From CAWEQO01 sp963811225 (GTDB taxonomy: Bacteria > Chloroflexota > Anaerolineae > Anaerolineales > Anaerolineaceae): a DNA stretch of 64,000 nt. The position numbers and the translations under genes are program-made. The stretch covers positions 1 through 64,000 of the forward strand of contig CAWEQO010000011.1 of assembly GCA_963811225.1 (NCBI GenBank), in the 5' to 3' direction. This document shows positions 32,039-39,891 of the stretch, piece by piece. The notes under the pieces are model-generated. The model was given only the letters and a program-made list of their open reading frames with translations. It did no database searches and was not told where the DNA came from. Numbering within the stretch: position 1 is the first letter of the stretch; each line of letters opens with the position of its first letter.

Positions 32039-33714
32039 TACAGCTTTCCTCCATCCCCCAGCAGTCCTGGGCCGGGAGGGGACTCTTTGAAGTTGATCCA
32101 GTCACCGACAGAGCGCATCAGTAAGACGGTCTCGTTCGGCAGCAGCTTGCTGGTGATGGGGTCGCGCGTCAGCGCCTCCAGCTCCATATAGAACTGGATC
32201 GCCGTCGCCTCCGGCGATTGGGATGCGTTATTGAGCACCTGGTGCAGCCTGCGGATCAACTCTTGCTGGGTTTGCAGCCGGGCGCGAGTACGCTCGCGGA
32301 TCGCATCCAGTTCGTTTTTGGCCTCGATCACCTGGGTTTCACTCTCCCAGCGCGCCCGCCAGCTGTCCAGCCGTTGTTGATACACCAACTCATTCGGAAT
32401 CAGGTCGCCGAAATTACTGGCAAAAACGGCGATGCCGGCATTACGAAGCACTTTGGGGGACATCAGCGGAAAGACCTGCGAGACGTACAGCTCGTCAGGT
32501 TGCAAAAGAGCGCCCGGCTCCAGAGGCCGGCGATCACGGCGCATCAACAGGCGGAAGGACAGCAGCCCGTTGTTTCGTACCCGCAGACGCAGCTGGCTGC
32601 GGATGAACTGCAGGGGATAGTTGTCCTCATCCTGCAGGTTGTACAACTGATCGTAGTTGAATTCCAGCAAGAGCTGACGGTACATGTCGCAGGCCACTTT
32701 CACCGGCAGCTCGTTCCAGGGGATCCCATTCCCCTTTTCGTCCAGAGCATCTGAAAACGCGGCCGAGAATACACGCCTGCGGTTGAAGATTGGGATGTGT
32801 GAGCCGCGCGGCTGCAGGGAATAATGGAAGTGGGCCTGGACGATGGAAAGTGAGGTGAGGCGCTCCTGGATCTCGATCCAGTCATCGGGGTCGAGCTCAT
32901 CTTGGAAGTTCTCACGCACCTGGTTGATCTTGACACCGCCATCCTCGGTCTCGTCCAGATCAACCAGGTGCATATTTTCGACTTTGAAGACGCCATCAAA
33001 CGTGAATGTAAGCAAGGGCGGCGGCTGCCCGACACTGAATAAGGCTGAAACCCCGGTTTTGACTTCGATGCCATCCCGGGTGTAGGCGCAGACGTCCTGG
33101 CGATTGCGGATCTGCGGACGTACATCGATCACGGAATGGATGTCGACCATGGGACGCAGGAAGACCAATCCAGGCCCGGCAACGCGCGGGCTTTCCGGCT
33201 CATCCATTAAGCCCAAGCGTGCGATCAAGCCGTTACGCATGCTCGTAATGGGGAGCGAGAGATCGGGGATGGGGGTTTTCTCTTCCAGCACAACCGCGCT
33301 GTTGAAGTCGATGATCAGCAAGCCGGGGTATTCCCCCTCCGGTTTTCGGGAGGTCATGATCTTACCGTCGCGCACGGCGGTGGCAATGCCGTGTCGGCCA
33401 AAGATGAAGAGCAGCAAATGCCAGCCGGCCCGCACCCGTTCATTGAAGCTGTTCACCGGTACAAGCGCTTGCCCTGCAACCAGCAAGACCCACAAAACGA
33501 ACGTAGCCAGGAAGCCCGTCAACAACTCGATGAGTGTCAGGCTGATGGCACGCAGCCAGGGTGGATCGAGATTCGGGTGGAGCCAAAACACAAGCAGCTC
33601 GCGCAGCTCCTTAAAAAAGAAAACGACCGGGAAGAACACCAAGAATAAGATCAGCCAGCCAATAGGGCCAATCTTTTGGAATACGTGTTCTCGAGCGCGT
33701 CGACGTTTTGGCAT
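32038..33714 (-). CDS. Large SPFH-like membrane protein
   Basis: A 558-aa protein starting MPKRRRAREHVFQKIG. Two hydrophobic segments follow (IGWLILFLVFFPVVFFF; LIELLTGFLATFVLWVLLVAG), then AGPGLVFLRPMVDIHSVIDV and CAYTRDGIEVKTGVSALFSV, which match the start of SPFH domains. The C-terminal half is a long helical region (RARWESETQVIEAKNELDAI). It is the first gene of a three-gene unit with a second SPFH-like protein and a TPR-like protein. I chose the ATG at 33714; a TTG further up extends the frame without support. The two membrane proteins may form a hetero-oligomeric microdomain scaffold; inference. Confidence 0.6.
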   Translation of the reverse strand: MPKRRRAREHVFQKIGPIGWLILFLVFFPVVFFFKELRELLVFWLHPNLDPPWLRAISLTLIELLTGFLATFVLWVLLVAGQALVPVNSFNERVRAGWHLLLFIFGRHGIATAVRDGKIMTSRKPEGEYPGLLIIDFNSAVVLEEKTPIPDLSLPITSMRNGLIARLGLMDEPESPRVAGPGLVFLRPMVDIHSVIDVRPQIRNRQDVCAYTRDGIEVKTGVSALFSVGQPPPLLTFTFDGVFKVENMHLVDLDETEDGGVKINQVRENFQDELDPDDWIEIQERLTSLSIVQAHFHYSLQPRGSHIPIFNRRRVFSAAFSDALDEKGNGIPWNELPVKVACDMYRQLLLEFNYDQLYNLQDEDNYPLQFIRSQLRLRVRNNGLLSFRLLMRRDRRPLEPGALLQPDELYVSQVFPLMSPKVLRNAGIAVFASNFGDLIPNELVYQQRLDSWRARWESETQVIEAKNELDAIRERTRARLQTQQELIRRLHQVLNNASQSPEATAIQFYMELEALTRDPITSKLLPNETVLLMRSVGDWINFKESPPGPGLLGDGGKL

Positions 33715-33783
33715 TTCCCCATACTCAATTCGAATCAATATAGGAGGTACTATTGAGTTTATACGGAATTTGTCCAAAAAGCA

Positions 33784-33813
33784 AGAGAGCAGCCAGCTGA
33801 CTGGCTGCTCTCT
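33784..33813 (-). terminator. Intrinsic terminator of the ahcY operon
   Basis: 13-bp perfect stem (33784-33796 with 33801-33813), 4-nt loop, then TTGCTTTTT on the minus strand, 26 bp past the ahcY stop. Confidence 0.85.
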
Positions 33814-33838
33814 GTTCTTCTACACGACTCTCGTAATT

Positions 33839-35098
33839 TTAGGTGCCCTCTTCCCAGGAGTTGAGGTATTTCACCTGCTCGGGGGTGAGGATGTCGATGG
33901 AAGCGCCCATGGCCTGGAGTTTCAGGCGGGCGATCTCACGGTCGATCTCTTCGGGGACGGCATAGACCTTCTTGGCCAGTTCATCGCTGTGCTTCACAAT
34001 GTATTCCAAGCTCAAAGCCTGGTTAGCGAAGGACATGTCCATCACGCTGGCGGGGTGCCCTTCGGCGGCGGCCAGGTTAATCAGGCGGCCTTCGCCCAGC
34101 AAGTGAAGCTGGCGACCGTCTTTCATCTGGAACTGCTCGACCATCGGGCGCACCAGGCGCTTCTCAACGGCCATCTCATCCAGCGCCGGGATGTTGATCT
34201 CGACGTTGAAGTGGCCCGAGTTGGCGATGATCGCGCCGTCTTTCATCACCTCGAAGTGATGCTTATCGATCACATTCAGGTCACCGGTCAGGGTGACGAA
34301 GATGTCACCGATCTTCGCGGCTTCGTTCATCGGCATGACCCGGAAGCCATCCATAACGGCTTCCAGGGCGGACATGGGGTCGACCTCGGTCACGACCACG
34401 TTCGAGCCCATGCCGCGGGCCCGCATCGCAAGGCCACGGCCGCACCAGCCGTAACCGGCTACGACGAAGACCTTGCCGGCCAGCAAGATGTTGGTGGCGC
34501 GAATGATGCCGTCCAGGGTCGACTGGCCGGTGCCGTAGCGGTTATCGAAGAAGTGCTTGGTCATAGCGTCGTTGACGGCGACGACGGGGAACGAGAGCGC
34601 CCCATCGGCAGCCATGGCGCGCAGGCGGATGACGCCGGTAGTAGTCTCTTCGGTGCCGCCGATGACACCCAGCAGCAGCTCGCGGCGGTCCTTGTGCAGT
34701 GTGCTGACCAGGTCCGCGCCGTCGTCCATGGTGATTTGAGGCTTGTGATCGAGCGCAGCTTCGATATGCTTATAATACACTGCGTTGCTCTCACCCTTGA
34801 TCGCGAAGACCGGGATCTCATCGTTTTGAACCAGCGCCGCGGCCACGTCATCTTGGGTGGAGAGCGGGTTCGAAGCGGTCAGCACCAGGTCGGCGCCGCC
34901 GGCCTGCAGGGTCTTCATCAGATTAGCGGTCTCGGTCGTAACGTGCAGGCAGGCCGAGATGCGGATACCGTCCAACGGTCGCTCTTTCTCGAAGCGATCG
35001 CGGATCTGACGCAGGACCGGCATCTCACGCTCGGCCCAATCGATCCGCCTGCGGCCGCCTTCAGCGAACTGAAGATCTTTCACATCATAATTTTCCAT
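33839..35098 (-). CDS. ahcY: Adenosylhomocysteinase
   Basis: A 419-aa NAD-dependent hydrolase splitting S-adenosylhomocysteine to adenosine and homocysteine. Recognisable motifs: ISACLHVTTETANLMKTL, AVNDAMTKHFFDNRYGTGQS (the catalytic region with Lys and Asp), the Rossmann segment VFVVAGYGWCGRGLAM, and NSGHFNVEI. The C terminus ends in SWEEGT and lacks the KYRY tail of many eukaryotic forms, as is usual for the shorter bacterial/archaeal type. GGAGG precedes the ATG. It is the last gene of the mtnA-PfkB-ahcY unit; its adenosine product is a likely substrate of the PfkB kinase upstream. Confidence 0.95.
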   Translation of the reverse strand: MENYDVKDLQFAEGGRRRIDWAEREMPVLRQIRDRFEKERPLDGIRISACLHVTTETANLMKTLQAGGADLVLTASNPLSTQDDVAAALVQNDEIPVFAIKGESNAVYYKHIEAALDHKPQITMDDGADLVSTLHKDRRELLLGVIGGTEETTTGVIRLRAMAADGALSFPVVAVNDAMTKHFFDNRYGTGQSTLDGIIRATNILLAGKVFVVAGYGWCGRGLAMRARGMGSNVVVTEVDPMSALEAVMDGFRVMPMNEAAKIGDIFVTLTGDLNVIDKHHFEVMKDGAIIANSGHFNVEINIPALDEMAVEKRLVRPMVEQFQMKDGRQLHLLGEGRLINLAAAEGHPASVMDMSFANQALSLEYIVKHSDELAKKVYAVPEEIDREIARLKLQAMGASIDILTPEQVKYLNSWEEGT

Positions 35099-35128
35099 TG
35101 AAATTCCTCCAAAAATTTCATCCCCTGG

Positions 35129-36097
35129 CTACGATTTACGCAACAAGGCATCAAGCGAGCCTTGATCGTCAAAATTTTGTTGATACCGTTCGACAAACTC
35201 CGGTATCGTATAGGTGTGGTTCTGCGTGCCCTTCTGCTCCAGCACATAGGTAGCAGCCAGCGCGCCAACCTGCCCGCAGGTCTGCCAGTCCAGGCCCAGG
35301 CGGACGCCACGCACGAAGCCGGCCCGGAAGGCATCACCGACGCCGGTTGGATCGAGGATGCGCTCGGGCTTGACCACCGGGATATGGTACTCCTGGCCCT
35401 CGGCGTAGATGCTGGCGCCCTTTTCGCCGCGAGTGACAACCAGGCGCTTCACGTTGCTGAGCATGTCGGCATGTTTCAAGCCGGTATGCTTTTGCAGCAG
35501 ATCGTACTCGTAGTCATTCACAAACAGGTAGGTCGCGCCGACCGTGCCGCGCGTCAGCTCTGCCGGGTCGGAGCGGACCACCTGCTGGCCCGGGTCATAC
35601 AGGTACGGGATCCCGAGTTCCTTGCACTCGGCCACAAAACGGTCCATGGCCTTTGGGTCGTTGGGGGAAATGATTACCAGCTCGGGTTGATCGGAGCTTA
35701 TTTCCTTCAACGACTGTGTGGCGGCGTAGGCCATTGCGCCGGAATAGAAACTGGCAATCTGAGCATTGGCCTTGTCCGTGTTGGCGAAGAACGAGGCGGT
35801 GAACACCTCGGGGATCACCTTGATCCAAGAAGTGTCGACACCTTTGCTTTCAAGCCAACTGCGGTAGTCGGCAAAATCGACGCCGACCGTACCCATCACT
35901 TTCGGGCTGGGCTCACCCAGCAGCGCCAAGGTGTAGGCAATGTTGGGGGCGATCCCGCCTTGCTGGCGCACCATCGAATCGACCAAGAAGGACAGGCTGA
36001 TCGACTCGAGACGTTCGGGCAAGATATGATCCCGGAAATAACCCGGGAAGGTCATTAAATAATCGTAAGCAATAGACCCGGTGCAAACGATGGTCAT
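35129..36097 (-). CDS. PfkB family carbohydrate kinase, probably adenosine kinase
   Basis: A 322-aa ribokinase-fold kinase. The N-terminal substrate loop (QQGGIAPNIAYTLALLG) and the C-terminal catalytic motif DPTGVGDAFRAGF with Asp base are present. The neighbour ahcY produces adenosine and mtnA works on methylthioribose-1-phosphate, so adenosine phosphorylation to AMP is the best guess. Ribokinase or fructokinase activity cannot be excluded from sequence. AGGGGA precedes the start. It lies between mtnA and ahcY with gaps of 16 and 30 bp. Confidence 0.8.
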   Translation of the reverse strand: MTIVCTGSIAYDYLMTFPGYFRDHILPERLESISLSFLVDSMVRQQGGIAPNIAYTLALLGEPSPKVMGTVGVDFADYRSWLESKGVDTSWIKVIPEVFTASFFANTDKANAQIASFYSGAMAYAATQSLKEISSDQPELVIISPNDPKAMDRFVAECKELGIPYLYDPGQQVVRSDPAELTRGTVGATYLFVNDYEYDLLQKHTGLKHADMLSNVKRLVVTRGEKGASIYAEGQEYHIPVVKPERILDPTGVGDAFRAGFVRGVRLGLDWQTCGQVGALAATYVLEQKGTQNHTYTIPEFVERYQQNFDDQGSLDALLRKS

Positions 36098-36113
36098 GAA
36101 GTGTGTTCCCCTT

Positions 36114-37160
36114 TCAAACGTTTCTCACGGTATTTCGAAGGTTTGGGTCGAAGGGCGGGTAAACAACCCCATTCTCGGTAACCAGGCCGGTTAGCAGCTC
36201 GTGCGGCGTGACGTCAAAAGCTGGGTTGCGGGCTTTGGCCCCCTCAGGTACCACCCGCTCGCCTCGCATCTGGATATCGAGCACCTCACAGGGATCGCGT
36301 TCTTCGATTGGGATCAAATCACCGCTGCGCAGGCTCAGATCGACTGTCGAGGTGGGGAAGACGGAATAGACCGGCACGCCGTTGCTGTGGGCCGCCAGGG
36401 CCAGCATGTAGCTGCCGATCTTGTTGGCCACGTCGCCGTTCGCCGCCACCCGGTCGGCGCCGAAGAAAACTTTATTGGCCTGACCGGTATGCAGGAAGTG
36501 CCCGGCTGCGCCGTCGCTGATGATTTCGTAGGGGATGCCATACTGTGACAGCTCCCAGGCGGTCAGGCGAGCGCCCTGCAAGCGCGGCCGGGTCTCGTCG
36601 ACCAGCACGTGGATGCGTTTGCCCTGCTCGTGCGCCATACGGACCACGCCCAGGGCGGTGCCCCAATCCACGGCTGCGAGTGAGCCGGTATTGCAGTGGT
36701 GAATGATGGTGTCACCGTCTTCGATCAAAGCCGCACCGTTCGCGGCCATGCGCTTATTGATGGCTACGTCCTCGTCGGCCATTTGGTTGGCCAACTCCAC
36801 CAGCCGTGAGCGCAGCTTCTCGACTGATTCAGCCGGCCGGTCAGCGACGTCCAGCACGCGCCGGACGGCCCACGGCAGGTTGACTGCGGTCGGGCGAGAG
36901 GCAATCAGTAGATCGCCGGCCTGGTTTAATTCATTCAACAAGGCTGGAACGCTGGTGGCTTGCGAACGGACGGCTGCCAGGGCCATGCCAAACGCGGCGG
37001 TGACGCCGATGGCAGGCGCGCCGCGCACGGCCATCTGTTGGATTGCGGCAGCAACTTCTGAGGCATTCGAACAGGTAAGGACTTTGAGGTCGCCGGGCAG
37101 CAGGCGCTGGTCGATCATTCGTAGAACAGATTGGTGTTCGTCCCATTCGACGGTTCGCAT
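36114..37160 (-). CDS. mtnA: S-methyl-5-thioribose-1-phosphate isomerase
   Basis: A 348-aa eIF2B-alpha-fold enzyme of methionine salvage that isomerises methylthioribose-1-P to methylthioribulose-1-P. Family features are MAVRGAPAIGVTAAFGMA, IHHCNTGSLAAVDWGTALG with the catalytic Cys, and VFFGADRVAANGDVANKIGSY with the catalytic Asp. AGAGGA precedes the ATG. It heads an operon with the PfkB kinase and ahcY, recycling the nucleoside and thioether by-products of SAM use. A hairpin plus T-run between its promoter and start codon suggests attenuation. Confidence 0.95.
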   Translation of the reverse strand: MRTVEWDEHQSVLRMIDQRLLPGDLKVLTCSNASEVAAAIQQMAVRGAPAIGVTAAFGMALAAVRSQATSVPALLNELNQAGDLLIASRPTAVNLPWAVRRVLDVADRPAESVEKLRSRLVELANQMADEDVAINKRMAANGAALIEDGDTIIHHCNTGSLAAVDWGTALGVVRMAHEQGKRIHVLVDETRPRLQGARLTAWELSQYGIPYEIISDGAAGHFLHTGQANKVFFGADRVAANGDVANKIGSYMLALAAHSNGVPVYSVFPTSTVDLSLRSGDLIPIEERDPCEVLDIQMRGERVVPEGAKARNPAFDVTPHELLTGLVTENGVVYPPFDPNLRNTVRNV

Positions 37161-37177
37161 TATAATCCTCTTAGACC

Positions 37178-37205
37178 AAAAAAACGCCCTCCTGGGCGAG
37201 GGCGT
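37178..37205 (-). terminator. Intrinsic terminator in the mtnA leader
   Basis: 8-bp perfect stem (37184-37191 with 37198-37205), 6-nt loop, then seven U on the minus strand. It lies between the mtnA promoter and start codon. Confidence 0.8.
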
Positions 37206-37222
37206 CTAGAAGAGCCTACTAA

Positions 37223-37251
37223 AGTCTAACACTCAATGGGTGGTTTGTCAA
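37223..37251 (-). promoter_or_regulatory. mtnA operon promoter
   Basis: TTGACA (37246-37251) and TAGACT (37223-37228) with 17-bp spacing. Predicted start near 37216, so the transcript meets the terminator after about 15-40 nt. Confidence 0.7.
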
Positions 37252-37350
37252 AGCACTCATCAAAATTTCATGTGACCGAGCAGTACCAATTTCATTTTCG
37301 ATTGTGCGGCTTTCCCCTCACCCTGACCCTCACGGAGCCCTCGACAGCTA

Positions 37351-37379
37351 TTGACACATCGGCCATCAACCGGTATAAA
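37351..37379 (+). promoter_or_regulatory. Promoter of a probably leaderless transglycosylase gene
   Basis: TTGACA (37351-37356) and TATAAA (37374-37379) with 17-bp spacing. The -10 box ends six bases before the ATG at 37386, which predicts a transcript starting at the start codon. No ribosome site is seen. Confidence 0.7.
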
Positions 37380-37385
37380 GTCACC

Positions 37386-39809
37386 ATGAGCAGACGTCCC
37401 CTTCGTTTCATTATAATCTTGGCGCTTCTCGGGATAACCGCGGTTTCCTGTTCGATGCCGGCGCTGCCGTTCACGGCGAAAGAGCCGGCCCAGACCGCCA
37501 CCCCGATCAGCACGCCAACCCAGACCCCCCAGCCAACGCCGACCGTGACACCCACGCCTCAGCCGGCCGAGCGGGTGGTCCTGGCAGACCAGGCCATTTT
37601 TGTGGGGGACTACGAACGGGCCATCCAGGAAAACCAGACTGCCCTGGAAGCAGCCGGTGACAGCGACACCCAGGCCGCCGCGCTGTACGGTATTGGCCGG
37701 GCGCGCTACCTGGCCGGCGAGCAGCAAACTGCCGTCCAGGCCCTGTCGACCGTCACAGAGAACTACCCCGACAGCGAGCTGCTGCCGGATGCCTACTTCA
37801 TCTTGGGCGAGTGCTACTACGATCTGGAAAACTACGATCAGGCGGCGCAGGCTTATGGAAAGTACCTGGAGCTGCGCCCGGGCGTGATCGATGCCTACGT
37901 GCAGGAGCTGCGCGGGGATGCCTTGATGGCGGCCAACGATCCGGAACAGGCCGTCCAGGCATATGCGGCCGCGGCGCAAGCCTCCCAGCTGACCGACCCC
38001 AACTTTACAGTGATCAAGATGGGCAAAGCTTACGCGGCCATGGGTGATTTCGACAACGCCATCCGCAAGTTCATGGGCGTGTACGACGACACCGATAACG
38101 ACTACCTCAAGGCCCAAACCGACTTCCTGGCCGGTCAGGTGTATCTCTTAAACATGGACATGCCTGAACAAGCCTACGCCCGCTTCCAGGATGCCGTCAA
38201 CAACTACCCCAAAGCCTACGACAGCTACTCCTCGCTGGTGGCCCTGCTGGACGAAGGCGAGCTGGTAAATGACTTGAGCCGCGGACTGGTGGATTACTAC
38301 GCCGGGCAGTATGGCGTCGCCATCGACGCATTCAACCGCTACATCCAAAGCGACCTCGACCACGACGGCACGCCCCTACACTACATCGCCCTCAGCCAGC
38401 GCGAGATGGGCAGCCCCAGTGCGGCCGTGGATACCTGGAGCGAACTGATCGCGCAGTACCCGGAGGACCGCTTCTGGGCCGGCGCCTGGGATGAGAAAGC
38501 CTATACGCAGTGGGCCTACCTGGATGCCTACCCGCAGGCCGCGCAAACCCTGCTCGAATTTGTATCCCTGTCGCCTGCCGCGCCGGAAGCCCCGCAGGCC
38601 CTGTATGACGCCGCCCGCATCTTCGAGCGCAACAACTCTTTAAGCAAGGCGGTTGAAACCTGGCAGCGCCTGATCGACGAGTACCCCTCGGTCGAGATCA
38701 GCCAGCGCGGCCTGTTCCTGGCCGGGGTGACCGACTACCGCATGGGCAAGTTGGATCAAGCTGAAATCACCTTCCAGCGCAGCCTGGTGCTCTCGGTCAC
38801 GCCGGAGGATTCGGCTGCGGCCTACCTGTGGGTCGGCAAAATCGCCGAAGCGCAGCACGATTCAGAGGCGGCGCAAACCGCCTGGCAGCAGGCCGCCCAG
38901 CAAGACCCAACCGGCTATTACAGCGAGCGCGCCAAAGAGCTTCTGGCCGGGGAAGCGCCCTTCACCCCACTCACCAGCTACAACCTGAACTACGACATTG
39001 AACGTGAGCGCCACCTGGCCGAGCTGTGGATGCACAACACCTTCGAGATTACCAAGGACACCGACCTGAGCAAGATGGGCGAGCTGGGGAACGACGAGCG
39101 CATCCTGCGCGGCGACGAGTTCTGCCAGTTGGGGCTGTACTCCCTGGCCTCGACCGAGTATGAGAACGTGCGCAGCGCGGTCGAAAACGATCCGGCTGCC
39201 ACTTTCCGGCTGCTCAACCACCTGGTCGACCTGGGCTTCTATCGCCCGGCGATCTTCGCCAGCCGGCAAATCCTCAACCTGGCAAATCTGGACAACTCAG
39301 CCACCTTTACCGCCCCTTCGTACTTCAACCACGTGCGCTTTGGGATCTATTTCAAAGACCTGATCCTGCCGGACGCCGAAGCCGAGAACCTCAACCCGCT
39401 GTTCCTGTACAGCGTGATCCGCCAGGAGAGCCTGTTCGAGGCGCACGCGCAGTCGTCGGCGGGCGCGCGCGGCTTGATGCAGATCATCCCGGCTACCGGT
39501 CAAGAGGTGGCCTCCGAGCTGGGCTGGCCCAAAGACTACACCACCCCTGACCTGTATCGCCCAATCGTCAGCGTGCGGCTGGGCTCGCACTACCTGGCCC
39601 GCCAGCGCAACTACTTCGACGGTGACCTGTACGCCACCCTGGCGGGGTATAACGGCGGCCCGGGTAACGCTCTGGCCTGGCTGGAACTTGCCAACGACGA
39701 CCCCGACCTGTTCCTGGAAGTGGTCCGGGCGGCGGAGACGCGCACATACATCTTGAACATCGCTGAATTTATGCACATCTATGGGCGGCTCTACGGTCAA
39801 GAGCAGTAA
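37386..39809 (+). CDS. Soluble lytic transglycosylase lipoprotein with TPR array
   Basis: An 807-aa lipoprotein; signal and lipobox AVSC (ALLGITAVSCSM). I prefer 37386 over a frame-open ATG at 37236 for the signal peptide and promoter. A Thr/Pro spacer (NTPTQTPQPTPTVTPTPQP region) is followed by about 550 residues of TPR-like repeats and then an SLT domain from about residue 660: YSVIRQESLFEAHAQSSAGA with the catalytic Glu in RQES, ARGLMQIIPATGQEVA, and LYATLAGYNGGPGNALAW. It cleaves glycan strands to anhydromuramic ends outside the membrane. Its stop lies inside a 42-bp perfect hairpin. Confidence 0.92.
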   Translation: MSRRPLRFIIILALLGITAVSCSMPALPFTAKEPAQTATPISTPTQTPQPTPTVTPTPQPAERVVLADQAIFVGDYERAIQENQTALEAAGDSDTQAAALYGIGRARYLAGEQQTAVQALSTVTENYPDSELLPDAYFILGECYYDLENYDQAAQAYGKYLELRPGVIDAYVQELRGDALMAANDPEQAVQAYAAAAQASQLTDPNFTVIKMGKAYAAMGDFDNAIRKFMGVYDDTDNDYLKAQTDFLAGQVYLLNMDMPEQAYARFQDAVNNYPKAYDSYSSLVALLDEGELVNDLSRGLVDYYAGQYGVAIDAFNRYIQSDLDHDGTPLHYIALSQREMGSPSAAVDTWSELIAQYPEDRFWAGAWDEKAYTQWAYLDAYPQAAQTLLEFVSLSPAAPEAPQALYDAARIFERNNSLSKAVETWQRLIDEYPSVEISQRGLFLAGVTDYRMGKLDQAEITFQRSLVLSVTPEDSAAAYLWVGKIAEAQHDSEAAQTAWQQAAQQDPTGYYSERAKELLAGEAPFTPLTSYNLNYDIERERHLAELWMHNTFEITKDTDLSKMGELGNDERILRGDEFCQLGLYSLASTEYENVRSAVENDPAATFRLLNHLVDLGFYRPAIFASRQILNLANLDNSATFTAPSYFNHVRFGIYFKDLILPDAEAENLNPLFLYSVIRQESLFEAHAQSSAGARGLMQIIPATGQEVASELGWPKDYTTPDLYRPIVSVRLGSHYLARQRNYFDGDLYATLAGYNGGPGNALAWLELANDDPDLFLEVVRAAETRTYILNIAEFMHIYGRLYGQEQ

Positions 39810-39891
39810 ACGAGTGATCCAAGAATAGAGAACAGAGAGCAGCTGCCGGGGCAGCTGCTCTCTGTTCTCTATTCTTGGATCACTCGTTTAC
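39806..39891. terminator. 42-bp perfect hairpin spanning two convergent stop codons
   Basis: Arms 39806-39847 and 39850-39891 with a GG loop, no mismatch. The transglycosylase TAA (39807-39809) is in the left arm and the pdhC stop (39888-39890) is at the mirror position in the right arm. Confidence 0.8.

Noticed and set aside
33104..35101. Open frame of 665 codons on the plus strand over ahcY and the SPFH gene
   Set aside because: It is antisense to well-supported genes with recognisable motifs and has no domain of its own; a GC-rich shadow frame.
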